This document shows positions 1-9,200 of a stretch of 64,000 bases of DNA, piece after piece. The translations under genes were made by a program, and so were the position numbers. Each line of letters begins with the position of its first letter. The stretch's first letter is position 1. The DNA is from G963667675 sp965197565 (GTDB lineage: Bacteria; Chloroflexota; Dehalococcoidia; Lucifugimonadales; UBA3495). Where the stretch lies: contig CBDANK010000003.1 of NCBI GenBank assembly GCA_965197565.1, positions 930,001-994,000 of the forward strand, in the 5' to 3' direction. The notes beneath the pieces are model-generated. The model saw nothing but the letters and a program-made list of their open reading frames with translations. It was not told where the DNA came from and did not search any database.

Positions 1-651
1 CCACAATCCGGCCAAGGCGATTATCCCGCTTATGGCGGCATAGCGTCCTACTCCAGTGGGCCTGAGCAGTCCCGAGCTCAAATCGTGCCAGGAGTTCCCC
101 ATCCAATCTTCGTTGAGCGGGCAATCGAACCATGACGATGGCGTTAGGAGCAGCGCGCCCAAGTCTAGGTATAGCAGTGCGGCAGTGAATAGTGCGGCAA
201 CCCCCGAAATGACGATGAGCCAGTTGAGACTGATAACACGATGAACGGCGTCCAGCCCGTCCTTCCCCCAAACGATGCCCCATAGGACCAGAGGCACAGA
301 AAGATAGGCAGCCGCCCAATACAGAGCAACGGAACCATCGGGAGAAAGAAGGGATGCGGCAATCCCCACAATGCCGTAGGCTGTGACGAACCCCAAGGGT
401 CCGAACAAAGAGAGCCCATTGGACCGCTGTCTGTAAAACTTGACGACGAATATGACCGCCGCCATATAAGCCGCCCAAAGAGGAAGAATGCTGCGAAGGC
501 GGTGAATGAAGGTCTCAGGGCCGCCGAAACGTCCTATTTCCTCAATGGCCCCCGCTTGCAAACCGAGCCAGAGCAGCGCCCACAGGCCCAAAGGCATAAA
601 GAACCATATTGGTGGAGGCCAAAGGGGAATTATGGACTTCAACCGGTCCAT
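1..651 (-). CDS. Partial polytopic membrane protein, O-antigen ligase/polymerase-like (runs off left edge)
   Basis: An open minus-strand frame begins with ATG at 651, preceded by a GGGGGAG ribosome-binding site ten bases upstream, and stays open for 217 codons to the window edge. The product is hydrophobic, with several likely membrane helices (around residues 14-30, 55-70, 80-100, 105-120 and 135-155) separated by short Arg/Lys-containing loops. It has no soluble catalytic motif. It lies 18 bp downstream of a glycosyltransferase in the glycan operon. Position and topology suggest a Wzy/WaaL-type O-antigen polymerase or ligase; this is inferred from context and hydropathy only. The C-terminus is missing. 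Confidence 0.6.
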   Translation of the reverse strand, partial: MDRLKSIIPLWPPPIWFFMPLGLWALLWLGLQAGAIEEIGRFGGPETFIHRLRSILPLWAAYMAAVIFVVKFYRQRSNGLSLFGPLGFVTAYGIVGIAASLLSPDGSVALYWAAAYLSVPLVLWGIVWGKDGLDAVHRVISLNWLIVISGVAALFTAALLYLDLGALLLTPSSWFDCPLNEDWMGNSWHDLSSGLLRPTGVGRYAAISGIIALAGLW

Positions 652-669
652 CTTTTTTCAACTCCCCCT

Positions 670-1920
670 TTATGCGGCCGCAGCTTGCCGATAAACCTCC
701 ATCAACCGTTCTCCCAGCCGGTCCCAGTGGTACACTTGCTCGGCCCTTTTCTTTGCGGCGCGGCCCAGCCTCAGGCGTAAATTCTCATCCCGGCGCAAGC
801 GTTCCAAGGCTTCCGCCAACCGATGATGGGCGTCCTCGGGGGAGTCAGGCTTTATGCTTATTCCACACTCCTCGGTAACGTGCATACCCGGTCCTCCCGT
901 GTTTAAGCAAACCACTGGCTTGCCCATGGACATGGCCTCTATGACCACCGCCCCGCCGCCGTCCCGCAGACTGGGAAACAAGAACACATCGCAGGAGGCC
1001 ATCTCAGCTAACAGTTCATCCCGCGGCATCGCTGGGAAGAGCTTCACTTTCGAGCCGATCAGGCCGCTTTCTCCGATAGCCCTAAGCCGGTATTCCTCCG
1101 GGCCGCTGCCGATGATTCTAAGCTCGCTGGATGGAAACTTGGATGCGAATTCCTTGAACGCTTTAATAGCCAAGCCGAACCCTTTGACCCGGACCAGTGA
1201 CCCTGCCGAAAGCACTCGAAATTGACCGCCGGTGTCTGATGCCGCAGCGGCAAGGGCCAAGTCACTCGAGGAGATGCCGTTGACCGGGAATATCTGGACC
1301 TTGTGACGACACTTTCCGGGAATTTTGGAAATCGACTCACGGTTGCATACCAAGATAGCCCCGGCGCGGCTTTGCCCCTTGACGAATACCGGGTCATGCC
1401 GGAAGAGCCATTGACCTAGAGTCCTCACCTTCTCCCAAAACCGCCCGCCAAAGGAATACTCCCTCTCGAAACCCTTTGGCGTCCGATGGGCGCCGCCTCC
1501 GGGACCGCGGACGTAGAACACGGGAAGCAAAGCCCCAATGAAGCTCGCCATCCAGTCGTTGGCGTAAGTTATGTGATGGAAAAGGTCAAAGTTTAGCTCT
1601 TTATGGAGCCTCCTAGCGGTGAAGTATGCTTTTAACTGCCAGAGGTAATAGTAAAGTTGGTGGCCGCCCTGAAACCGCAGGAGAGGGCGTAGGACATGAG
1701 GAAGGTCCACAAAATGAAAATTCAAGTTTGAAACCGGACGCTTTTCTAAGGCGAGTTCGATAGCTTCACGGTCTTCCCCTTGGGTCAGTGCCCATACTTG
1801 GTGGAAGCGGGCAATCTGCATCAGCATATTCCACCCTAAGACATCTTCACCGCCGCTGAACCCCGGCCCTCCAGCGGGGCAACAAGTGAAGGCACAGGCG
1901 AGCACCCGGTAAGGTTTCAT
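670..1920 (-). CDS. Glycosyltransferase, family 4 (GT-B fold)
   Basis: Predicted cytoplasmic retaining glycosyltransferase of 416 residues that would add a sugar from a nucleotide donor to a lipid-linked glycan. The N-terminal half carries a Gly-rich acceptor-side loop (GPGGGAHRTPKG, about residue 140). The C-terminal half has the donor-binding Rossmann region, with VLSAGSLVRVKGF and the D-x7-E motif DGGGAVVIEA near residue 325, where Asp replaces the usual first Glu. The start codon overlaps the stop of the upstream FkbM methyltransferase gene by 4 bp, which implies translational coupling. Donor and acceptor sugars cannot be read from sequence. Confidence 0.88.
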   Translation of the reverse strand: MKPYRVLACAFTCCPAGGPGFSGGEDVLGWNMLMQIARFHQVWALTQGEDREAIELALEKRPVSNLNFHFVDLPHVLRPLLRFQGGHQLYYYLWQLKAYFTARRLHKELNFDLFHHITYANDWMASFIGALLPVFYVRGPGGGAHRTPKGFEREYSFGGRFWEKVRTLGQWLFRHDPVFVKGQSRAGAILVCNRESISKIPGKCRHKVQIFPVNGISSSDLALAAAASDTGGQFRVLSAGSLVRVKGFGLAIKAFKEFASKFPSSELRIIGSGPEEYRLRAIGESGLIGSKVKLFPAMPRDELLAEMASCDVFLFPSLRDGGGAVVIEAMSMGKPVVCLNTGGPGMHVTEECGISIKPDSPEDAHHRLAEALERLRRDENLRLRLGRAAKKRAEQVYHWDRLGERLMEVYRQAAAA

Positions 1921-2843
1921 TGCTTAGCGCAGAGGATGTTTACAGAGGCTTCCTTTCTCGACAATCTCTCAACCAGGCAAGGCCACTCCGCTTCCGGCAG
2001 CGCGACCGGCCCCTTCTTTTTGGTAATGCGGTAAATTTGGAAACCATAGGCCCTTAGCCGGTCCAGCAGCTGCAGAGGGTTAGCCGCTGCGCCTCGCAGC
2101 AGAGTGGGGCTGTACTCCATAATCAATTTCAAGTCCGGTGATTCTTGCAACAACCTCCTCATCCCATCCAAAACGTCCATCTCACCGCCTTCGACATCTA
2201 CTTTGACCAAGCCGACCCTGGGCCGTGAGACGGTGTCAAGAAACACATCCAGGGTGGTGGCGCTGACCTCTATAACGCCGCTTTCGGGCAACCCCTGCCG
2301 GTATGCACTGTGCCTGCCGTTGTCCAGAGCGGTCGAGAAGAGGGCCGTTGGGCCGACGCGATTTGAGACAGCCTGCCTCAGAGCCGTAACGTTAATGTAC
2401 CCATTGCGCTGGATATTTCCCAGCAGCAACCGATGATTCTCCGGCTCCGGCTCGAAGGCATACACTTTGCCGGTTGGCCCCGCTTGCCTGGCCGCAAGGA
2501 GCGAGTAGTACCCTACGTGGGCTCCTATGTCGATAACCACCATGCCCGGATGGATGAGCCGCTGGAACAGGGCGGTAGTCTCCGCTTCATATCTATTCAA
2601 CACCATGGCGGCGGGCGGATACCTGCCGGGGGCGGCGAGCGCCATTTTGTGGCCTTGGACCAGCGACGGTGCATCCTTGGCGGCCACGACATTGGATACA
2701 ACGCGGCCCGCCAGAGGACCCAGCCGGGACCGGATAGGCCCGGCCAGACCGGCGGCCGTCAAGACTTTACGCAGAGTTGTGTAAGCGGGATGGGCCAGCT
2801 TAAAGAGCTCAATTCTTAGGCCGGCCCGGCTAAGGGTATTCAT
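1917..2843 (-). CDS. FkbM family SAM-dependent methyltransferase
   Basis: A 308-residue class I methyltransferase of the FkbM family, which usually O-methylates sugars in surface glycans or polyketides. The SAM-binding motif I (VIDIGAHVGYY) is at about residues 103-113, followed by an acidic post-motif (YAFEPEPEN). The FkbM-typical VKVDVEGGE motif is near residue 217. The N-terminal 80 residues are a lineage-specific extension. The gene overlaps both neighbours by 4 bp in the same transcription unit. It is one of two FkbM proteins in the island (the other at 15.8 kb), so at least two O-methyl groups on the glycan are likely. Confidence 0.88.
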   Translation of the reverse strand: MNTLSRAGLRIELFKLAHPAYTTLRKVLTAAGLAGPIRSRLGPLAGRVVSNVVAAKDAPSLVQGHKMALAAPGRYPPAAMVLNRYEAETTALFQRLIHPGMVVIDIGAHVGYYSLLAARQAGPTGKVYAFEPEPENHRLLLGNIQRNGYINVTALRQAVSNRVGPTALFSTALDNGRHSAYRQGLPESGVIEVSATTLDVFLDTVSRPRVGLVKVDVEGGEMDVLDGMRRLLQESPDLKLIMEYSPTLLRGAAANPLQLLDRLRAYGFQIYRITKKKGPVALPEAEWPCLVERLSRKEASVNILCAKQ

Positions 2844-4102
2844 TGGCCGGCAGGCTTCTTACCCGAACAAATAAGATCAAAATACCGGCAGAGAGAGTCG
2901 GTCAGGTTTCTTTCCGACCACCGTTCGATAATGAGGCGAGACCTCGACTGCATCGCTAACTTTTCCTCGTGGGGGAGTTCGATGAGCCGTTGAATACTTC
3001 TGGCCAACTCTTCCACATCTCCCCTCGGAAAGGTAAAGCCGTTATGGCCTGGCTGCACCAAGTCTCGGCCGGCTCCAACGTGGTCCGAAACGATTACGGG
3101 CAGGCCAAAACACATGGCTTCGTTTACCACGATTCCCCAGGTCTCCTGTTCCGAGGGCAGCACCAATACATCGGAAGCGGCGTAATACTTGGGAATCTCT
3201 TTTCGATTCTGAAAGCCGAAAAAATACACAGAATCAATTTTGTTTCTAGTCACGTAGTGCTTTAGAGAATCCATTAGCACACCATCGCCCACGATGATCA
3301 ACGCTTTGTTGGGGATTTTTATCCTCTCGTAGGCTTGAATTAGGCACAAAGGACTCTTCTCGGGACTAAGGCGGCCGCAGTAAAGAATGGCATAACTTTC
3401 CTCGGGTATCCCCAGTTGCACCCTGATTTGGCTTCTATGACCCCTCAGTCCCTCCCCTATCCGGAGAAGGTTTTCCGTTCCCCATGAGAAAGCAAAGGGA
3501 ACCAGCTTATCCTCGGCTACCCCATAGAATTCGTACAGGAGCCTATTTGCCGATCCCGCACACAGAAAACCGGTGGTCAGCCGGAAAAGGACCTTCCCCA
3601 GCACCAGCGTCTTGACCCATCTTTTCCATTTTGGCCCCGACAGTTCCCTTTGGACATTTTGGTCGGTCAAGTAAAGAAATGGCACCTTGGCATAGAGGCA
3701 GGCCATCACAGCCAGCCACCAGGTATGGTTCATCCAGGACATCAGTACGACCACATCCGGTCTGTTTACTACGATCTCCCGCCATATCCCGAAATTCATC
3801 AGCCCAACGACTGAACTCAAATATGAAGGCCAAGGAGAGTAATTCCGGAGGAACTTGTATTCGTATCCTTCCAAGAGTTCTTCTTCAACGCCCCAACTGC
3901 CATTTGTTTTGAACTTCTTGAGAACGTCGCTTCCCTGGCTCGCCTCCTCCGAACAGAAATAGACCATCAAGTCCATTCGAGGGTGAGCGGCCAAAGCCTG
4001 GAACATGGGAACCTGGTAGTAGAAACAAGTAGGAGCCACTATCGCCACTTTATAAGTGGAAGATGCGCCCTCGGTTGAGGCCTTTTGGGCAACCCTCACC
4101 AT
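2840..4102 (-). CDS. Glycosyltransferase, family 4
   Basis: A 420-residue GT-B glycosyltransferase. The C-terminal donor domain shows ILYCGRLSPEKSP, IIVGDG and the canonical E-x7-E motif (ETWGIVVNEA), followed by GLPVIVSD and GAGRDLV, the usual nucleotide-sugar-binding segment. The N-terminal domain contains aromatic and hydrophobic stretches that could sit against the membrane. It overlaps the FkbM gene by 4 bp and follows the methyltransferase at 4,118 by 15 bp, all on the minus strand. Predicted to build the repeat unit on the cytoplasmic face; specificity is unknown. Confidence 0.88.
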   Translation of the reverse strand: MVRVAQKASTEGASSTYKVAIVAPTCFYYQVPMFQALAAHPRMDLMVYFCSEEASQGSDVLKKFKTNGSWGVEEELLEGYEYKFLRNYSPWPSYLSSVVGLMNFGIWREIVVNRPDVVVLMSWMNHTWWLAVMACLYAKVPFLYLTDQNVQRELSGPKWKRWVKTLVLGKVLFRLTTGFLCAGSANRLLYEFYGVAEDKLVPFAFSWGTENLLRIGEGLRGHRSQIRVQLGIPEESYAILYCGRLSPEKSPLCLIQAYERIKIPNKALIIVGDGVLMDSLKHYVTRNKIDSVYFFGFQNRKEIPKYYAASDVLVLPSEQETWGIVVNEAMCFGLPVIVSDHVGAGRDLVQPGHNGFTFPRGDVEELARSIQRLIELPHEEKLAMQSRSRLIIERWSERNLTDSLCRYFDLICSGKKPAGQ

Positions 4103-4117
4103 TGCTGTTCATCCCGT

Positions 4118-4837
4118 CTAAGCCTGAGCAACTGGAGCCTCCCTTGGTTTCTTCCTGCCTGCGATTTCCCAAATATAATAACCGGGAATCGGAACTGAAA
4201 CTCTCCGCAGTACCCGGAGCAACCGTCTGTCGTACACCTTGTTGCCGGCGCCCACTCTACGCAAGAGAGAATCCAAGACGGGGCGTCCGTCCAGGATTTT
4301 CTTGCTCTCCAAGATTTCAAAATCGCACCGTCTGAATATGTCCAAAAGTTGACGGTCTTGGGTGTATTCCCTCCGGTGGGTTGGGTCTATGGTCCACCGC
4401 CCGTTGCACCGGTAGAAATACCAGCCGTACCACTTTTTGAAGATGGTTGACAGGTACACGGTGCCGTTGCGGGCCAAGACGCGCCGGATCTCCCGTACCA
4501 TGTCCGCATCTTCTTCAACGTGCTCGATGACCTGGGTCGAAATCAGAAAATCGATGCTGCCGTCTTGGAGTTGAGTCTGGCAAGCATCGCTGCGCAAACA
4601 CATAATATCCGGGTTTATCTGTTTGACTTGGTCCAGTCTTGCTTGGGAGATATCTACAGCGTAAACCGACTTGCCGGTTAAGTACCCTTGCTTGTTCAAA
4701 GCGTAGAGCAGAGAACCGTCGCCGCAACCCAAGTCTAAGCAACTATCCCACTGGGTGCCGCCGAGCAAATCGCGCAGCAGCGGCGGCACGGCTTCGGCGT
4801 AAAACTGGGTGCGCTTTGCATACTCTTCTAGGTCCAT
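4118..4837 (-). CDS. Class I SAM-dependent methyltransferase
   Basis: A 239-residue methyltransferase of the Methyltransf_11/25 type. Motif I (CLDLGCGDGS) is near residue 33, the acidic residue after beta-2 lies in VYAVDISQ, and STQVIEHVEED is the usual post-motif. The C-terminal part (HRREYT, then LLDIFRRCDFEIL) is typical of sugar or small-molecule methyltransferases in O-antigen clusters. Its start is divergent to the plus-strand gene at 4.9 kb. The substrate is unknown. Confidence 0.82.
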   Translation of the reverse strand: MDLEEYAKRTQFYAEAVPPLLRDLLGGTQWDSCLDLGCGDGSLLYALNKQGYLTGKSVYAVDISQARLDQVKQINPDIMCLRSDACQTQLQDGSIDFLISTQVIEHVEEDADMVREIRRVLARNGTVYLSTIFKKWYGWYFYRCNGRWTIDPTHRREYTQDRQLLDIFRRCDFEILESKKILDGRPVLDSLLRRVGAGNKVYDRRLLRVLRRVSVPIPGYYIWEIAGRKKPREAPVAQA

Positions 4838-4920
4838 TAATTAAGAGCCAGCCTAGAATAAGAAGCTGCCTCGTCGGGCTGAGGGGGGCGTGGCGGCGTA
4901 TCCAACGTTCTTATCTAATC

Positions 4921-5586
4921 TTGAGCAACCGGGGAGAGAGAAAGCTAGCGGAAGAAGTGGTGCCTACGATAGGGAGTTTTAGCCTGGGATCGTGTTCCAT
5001 CGCGGCGGAAATTCGGGCCGCCTACAGGGAGTATACGAACACCGTATCCCACGAAGGGATGCCAATTTCCTTCGAGTCGGCCTGTTTCCTCTGGTCGTTG
5101 TGCGAAGCTATAAGTCCAAAACGCATTCTCGACCTTGGCAGCGGGTTCACTTCCTTTGTGTTCAGGCGGTACCAGTCCACCGCCGCGCCGACGCCGGAGG
5201 TGTGGTCCGTGGATGAAAGCCTGGAATGGCTTGAAAAGACCCGGATGTATCTCCAATCACATAGCTTGCCAGACGACAACCTGTTTTTCTGGGACGATTT
5301 TCAAGGGTTGGAACCGGGGCGCTTTGACCTGATCATGCATGACCTGGGTGTTATAAGCGAGCGTCCAAAGATATTCGAACACATGCTTACCCTGAGGGAA
5401 GACACGGGCGTGGTAATCGTCGACGACTTGCATTATCCTTGGTACCGTGGAGAGATCAGCCGAAGAATTGAGCAGCATAGCAATTTGGCTGGCTATAGCT
5501 TGAAGTGGCTCACTCTGGATAAATTCCTGAGGTACTGCTTACTAGTTGGCCGGCCGCCGGGACAACTGAAGGGAGTCCAGCCTTAA
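4921..5586 (+). CDS. SAM-binding methyltransferase-like protein, isolated on the plus strand (start uncertain)
   Basis: About 221 residues. A Rossmann motif ILDLGSGFTSFVF is followed by VWSVDESLEWL and FDLIMHDLG, a class I methyltransferase layout. It is the only clear plus-strand gene in the 38-kb glycan island. The frame is open much further upstream, but that part overlaps the minus-strand methyltransferase and is not protein-like. TTG at 4,921 was chosen because it leaves the fold intact; GTG at 4,957 or 4,960 are alternatives. None has a well-placed ribosome-binding site. The gene may be a late insertion. The substrate is unknown. Confidence 0.6.
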   Translation: MSNRGERKLAEEVVPTIGSFSLGSCSIAAEIRAAYREYTNTVSHEGMPISFESACFLWSLCEAISPKRILDLGSGFTSFVFRRYQSTAAPTPEVWSVDESLEWLEKTRMYLQSHSLPDDNLFFWDDFQGLEPGRFDLIMHDLGVISERPKIFEHMLTLREDTGVVIVDDLHYPWYRGEISRRIEQHSNLAGYSLKWLTLDKFLRYCLLVGRPPGQLKGVQP

Positions 5587-5631
5587 GGCCTCCGGGAGGC
5601 TGCTCAGACGGCCTACCCCTTGGCTGAAATC

Positions 5632-6492
5632 TCACCTCTGTAATGCGGCAACATACTTGCGGACGGCCTGCTGCCAGGGGGCCAGCGGTTCCAGTCCCAG
5701 GAACTTCAAATTGAGGTTGTCCAACATCTCGCAATTTGGTACGGGGGCCGCTCGGGGAAAAGAACTGGAGGCCACCGGCTCGACCGTGGTGGCCAGCCCG
5801 AAGCTTTCCACGATGCATTTCACATAGTCGTATCGTGAGGCGCAACCCGAGTTGGTCACGTGGTATAGGCCGTACTCCTCTGATTCCACAATCTTCAGGG
5901 CCATTGCCGCTAGGTCCTGAGTAAAGGTCGGACTGCCGAACTTGTCGGCCGCGCTCTGGATCACGGACAGCCTCTTGGCCTCGAAGAACCGCTGGTAAAC
6001 GAAGTTTCGTTGGTGGGCCGGGGCGCCGCCGAAGAGCCACCCAGGCCGGATGACAAAGGTCCGGGCGCAGGCTTGCCGCGCCAGTTGTTCTCCCAGGAAC
6101 TTCGACCGGGCGTATTGGGTCTTGAGCTGCACTGGGTCGTATTCGGAGTAAAACCTTACCTCGTCTCCAAACAGGCCGCAGGTGCTGATATATACCAAGA
6201 CGGCGCCGAGGCGTTGACACTGGCGGCCAACCACCTCCGCCGCCCAAGAATGAATGCGGTATCCCTTCTCCGGCTCCAATTCGCAAGCATCCACGGCAAT
6301 GCCCGGAGTGTTGACCACCACATCGGGACTGATTTGCTCCATCGCTTGCTTTACGTCTGCCGGACGGGTAACATCCAGCCGGCCGTGGGAGAGGCTGAAG
6401 ACATCGTAGCCGGCATCGGACCACACGCGGGCCAAGTCGGTGGCCAGCATCCCTTCACCGCCCGTAACGAGCACTTTCCTGGACATGAGCAA
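5632..6492 (-). CDS. RmlD-like NAD(P)-dependent sugar reductase (extended SDR)
   Basis: A 286-residue extended SDR resembling dTDP-4-dehydrorhamnose reductase (RmlD). The nucleotide-binding motif is VTGGEGMLA (residues 8-16). RLDVTRPADV and PDVVVNTPG match the RmlD pattern; ISTCGLFG replaces the usual STDYVF; and the YARSK catalytic Tyr/Lys pair is near residue 130. RPGWLFGG is also family-like. It probably reduces a 4-keto sugar to the deoxy- or 6-deoxy-hexose or heptose. It is one of three adjacent SDRs (5.6-8.1 kb) downstream of the heptose genes, so the substrate may be a GDP-6-deoxy-heptose intermediate; that link is inference. Confidence 0.8.
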   Translation of the reverse strand: MLMSRKVLVTGGEGMLATDLARVWSDAGYDVFSLSHGRLDVTRPADVKQAMEQISPDVVVNTPGIAVDACELEPEKGYRIHSWAAEVVGRQCQRLGAVLVYISTCGLFGDEVRFYSEYDPVQLKTQYARSKFLGEQLARQACARTFVIRPGWLFGGAPAHQRNFVYQRFFEAKRLSVIQSAADKFGSPTFTQDLAAMALKIVESEEYGLYHVTNSGCASRYDYVKCIVESFGLATTVEPVASSSFPRAAPVPNCEMLDNLNLKFLGLEPLAPWQQAVRKYVAALQR

Positions 6493-6515
6493 TCAAGGTC
6501 GCAATATTGGGCGCT

Positions 6516-7298
6516 TCAGGTTATTCTGACCCGTCGTAGGGTGCGGGCATCCACCCGTCTAAGGGTATGAGCGTCTTCAGCCAGTTGGTCTTCGCCCCAT
6601 GCAGCGTAGTCATCCCTTACGTGGATGAACTTACCCGAGTATCGGATGTCCCGGTTCTGCGCTAGGAACAAGCAGAGACGTTCCGGGTACTCGAAATCCA
6701 CTATATCCTCATCCGGGACGGTTTCTCCGCTGCGAACCGATTCTTCGAGCAGCTTGGTCCTGTTGGGACCGGGCGCTACACAGTATACGAAGACGTGAGG
6801 GGCTAGTTCTCGAGCCAAGACCTCGGCCAAGCGGACGACAGCGCTCTTGCTGACTCCGTAAGCAGAAAAGTTGGGCCTGGGAAAGGCCGAACCGCCGCCC
6901 GAAAAAAAGATGATGAAGCCATTTTGTTGCCGCAGCGACGGAATGAAAAGCTGGGACAATGCCGCCGCGCCAAAGAGATTGACATCGAAGGCTCTGCGCC
7001 ATGCTTCCAGGTCTGTATTCTCGAAGGGTCCAATGGGTCCGTGGAGCCCGGCGTTGTTTATCAAGCCGACGATTGGCTGGCTGGCCAGTTCATCGCAAAG
7101 CGCCCTCACTTGATCCAGGTCGCCGATGTCGGCGGTGACCGAGCGGAAGCCGGGGTGCTCCATTGACGCCCCGGACCGGCTGACGCCGATAACGTCATAA
7201 CCGTTGGACAAAAAACGTTGGGCCAAGTGGCAGCCGATGCCGTGGCTGGCTCCGGTGATGACCACGACCCGCCGTTCAGGTCCGGGACCGGTACTCAT
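6516..7298 (-). CDS. Classical short-chain dehydrogenase/reductase
   Basis: A 260-residue classical SDR with complete catalytic machinery: TGASHGIG cofactor motif (about residues 15-22), NNAG (about 80), the active-site Ser region FFSGGGS, and YGVSK (catalytic Tyr and Lys, about 145-149). VAPGPNRTK follows. The start overlaps the 3' end of the upstream epimerase gene by 23 bp, which indicates coupled translation. In this setting it probably oxidises or reduces a nucleotide-sugar or lipid-linked sugar, but family members vary too widely to name a substrate. Confidence 0.8.
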   Translation of the reverse strand: MSTGPGPERRVVVITGASHGIGCHLAQRFLSNGYDVIGVSRSGASMEHPGFRSVTADIGDLDQVRALCDELASQPIVGLINNAGLHGPIGPFENTDLEAWRRAFDVNLFGAAALSQLFIPSLRQQNGFIIFFSGGGSAFPRPNFSAYGVSKSAVVRLAEVLARELAPHVFVYCVAPGPNRTKLLEESVRSGETVPDEDIVDFEYPERLCLFLAQNRDIRYSGKFIHVRDDYAAWGEDQLAEDAHTLRRVDARTLRRVRIT

Positions 7299-8142
7299 CC
7301 CAGATTTCCCAGATCAGGTCGTCCAGCCCAACTTGGGGCTTCCAGCCCAATTCCTGCTGCGCCTTTGCGCTGCTGGAGATTATTGAAAAGCCGCCAAGGG
7401 CGGGATTTGTGGTGACGCGGCCCTTTCCCATCCGCCTCACGATGCGGCTGGCGAGCTCGCACATGGTTACTCTTTCGCCGCTCAATATGTAGGTTTCGCA
7501 CCCCGGCCGGGCTGCGGAAACAGCCAGAGCCACGGCAGAAGCAACGTCCCTGGGGTGCATCCACTCCCGCTGGTAGTCACCCTTCCCGGCCAGTTCGATG
7601 ATGCCGGTATCAAGAGCGGATTGGATAAAATCGTAGATGAGGTTGTCTACATAGGGCTGCGGCGGATAAATCGGACCGACAATGAAGTTGGGTCGAAAGA
7701 TGGTGGCTCTCATGCTGTAGCTGTTGGCATAGGCGTGGACCATCGACTCGGAGGCCCCCTTGCTTCCGGAGTAGGCATGTTGGGGGTTTAGCGGGCTGAG
7801 CTCGTTGACCGGTTCAGTCCCAGGTCCGTGGACGGTGAGGGAAGAGAAAAAGATAAAATGCTTTACGCTGAGCCGCCGGGAAGCCTGCAGCAGGTTAAGC
7901 GTCCCACCGGTGTTGACCTCGAAGAATTTGAGGGGCTGCTCCCGGCTGGGGCGGTTGCCCTTTAGTCCCGCCAGGTGCACCACGACATCCGGAGGCCGCG
8001 GGCCCATGACCTCCATAATGGCTTGCGGGTCGGTGACGTCCATATCGTCCACGTCGGTGCCGTGGACCTCACCGAGCTTGGCAAGGACTCGGCTTATTTC
8101 CCGGCCTACCAAGCCCTTGGCGCCAGTGACGTGACATAACAT
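7276..8142 (-). CDS. NAD-dependent epimerase/dehydratase (extended SDR)
   Basis: A 288-residue extended SDR. VTGAKGLVG at the N-terminus binds NAD. VVHLAGLKG, FFSSLTVHG and YSGSKGASE supply the Ser/Tyr/Lys catalytic set, and RPNFIVGP plus WMHPRDVASA match nucleotide-sugar epimerases and dehydratases. It ends inside the following SDR gene (23 bp overlap) and starts 32 bp after the HddA-like kinase gene. It is likely to act on the GDP-heptose made by the neighbouring genes, for example as a 4,6-dehydratase or epimerase; the exact reaction is not determinable. Confidence 0.8.
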   Translation of the reverse strand: MLCHVTGAKGLVGREISRVLAKLGEVHGTDVDDMDVTDPQAIMEVMGPRPPDVVVHLAGLKGNRPSREQPLKFFEVNTGGTLNLLQASRRLSVKHFIFFSSLTVHGPGTEPVNELSPLNPQHAYSGSKGASESMVHAYANSYSMRATIFRPNFIVGPIYPPQPYVDNLIYDFIQSALDTGIIELAGKGDYQREWMHPRDVASAVALAVSAARPGCETYILSGERVTMCELASRIVRRMGKGRVTTNPALGGFSIISSSAKAQQELGWKPQVGLDDLIWEIWDEYRSRT

Positions 8143-8174
8143 TAGCGCATATCTCCGTCCACGCCCCGAATAAT

Positions 8175-9188
8175 TTACCCAACAAGCAGCAGGGCCTGGC
8201 TGCCCCGTGGTTCGTAATCGAAGAACAACTCCGGCAGCTCCTGCAACGCCGCTCGGACCTGAGCCCGTTGTTCCGGTTCAACAGCTATCAAGAGGAATCC
8301 GCCCCCTCCGGCGCCGCAAATCTTGCCGCCCAAGGCTCCAACGTTCATGGCCTTGTCGTACCATCGGTCAATCTGGGTGGTGGTGATATTCTTGGTGAGA
8401 GTTCTCTTTTGCATCCAGTTCCGGTGCAGCACCTCCCCAAACCCTTTCAACCGGAAACCGTCTCTCAGCAGGGCTTCCATTTGGCGGGCGTGGCCCCGCA
8501 TTAACGCCAAGTCCTCCAACAAACCCTCGGCGTTTTCCCGCTGCTCGTTCAAGACCAGACCGGCATCCCGGCTGACCCCCGTATACAAGAGCATCAGTGA
8601 GGAAAAGAGACGTTGCCGCAACACGTTGGTCAAGTCCAAAGGACGAACTTTGACATCCCCTTGGGCGAGGAAGTGAATCGCGTTAAGGCCCCCAAAGGCA
8701 GCGGCATAGTGGTCCTGCTTGCCCACCGGCCGGCCCAGGATGTCGATTTCAATGCGCGCCGCCTCCGCCGCCAGTTGATGGGGGCTTGCCTCCTCCCCTT
8801 TGATCAGGTGTAGTGCTTGGAGCAGCGCCACACCAAAGGACCCGGAAGAACCAAGCCCATTGCCTGCCGGCACATCGGCCATGGTCGCAATATCCATGGG
8901 GATGTCCAGATCCAACAACTTAAGGGCCTCCCGGACTATGGGGTGCTGTATCTCATCCGGCCGTTGCACGTTTTCAGTGGATGAGTAGCTAAGGCGAATA
9001 CGGTGCCGTACCGGATCGTCAACGCCGCGGCCAAGGACCGGCCGGACCCGGTTGATTATGACATATACGTACTTGTCAATGGTGGCGCTAACCACTGCGC
9101 CGTCTTCCTGCTGGTAAAAGGAAGGCAGGTCGGTGCCGCCTCCTGCGAAGCTGATGCGGAAAGGAGCGCGGGTGACGACAAAATCCAA
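8175..9188 (-). CDS. hddA: GHMP kinase, D-glycero-D-manno-heptose 7-phosphate kinase-like
   Basis: A 337-residue GHMP-superfamily sugar kinase. The N-terminal RAPFRISFAGGGTD is characteristic of HddA/HddA-like kinases. The ATP-binding GHMP loop PAGNGLGSSGSFGV is near residues 105-118. The phosphate-binding GKICGAGGGGFLL is near the C-terminus, and GKQDHYAAAFGG is the conserved central motif. HddA phosphorylates heptose 7-phosphate at C1 in GDP-D-alpha-heptose synthesis. The other pathway steps (GmhA at 11.9 kb; nucleotidyltransferase-phosphatase fusion at 10.7 kb) lie in the same operon, which strongly supports the assignment. Confidence 0.9.
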   Translation of the reverse strand: MDFVVTRAPFRISFAGGGTDLPSFYQQEDGAVVSATIDKYVYVIINRVRPVLGRGVDDPVRHRIRLSYSSTENVQRPDEIQHPIVREALKLLDLDIPMDIATMADVPAGNGLGSSGSFGVALLQALHLIKGEEASPHQLAAEAARIEIDILGRPVGKQDHYAAAFGGLNAIHFLAQGDVKVRPLDLTNVLRQRLFSSLMLLYTGVSRDAGLVLNEQRENAEGLLEDLALMRGHARQMEALLRDGFRLKGFGEVLHRNWMQKRTLTKNITTTQIDRWYDKAMNVGALGGKICGAGGGGFLLIAVEPEQRAQVRAALQELPELFFDYEPRGSQALLLVG

Positions 9189-9200
9189 AGAATAATCCTA

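Noticed and set aside
4639..4920. Longer N-terminal part of the plus-strand methyltransferase frame
   Set aside because: It overlaps the minus-strand methyltransferase gene and its translation lacks protein-like character, so the start was moved downstream.
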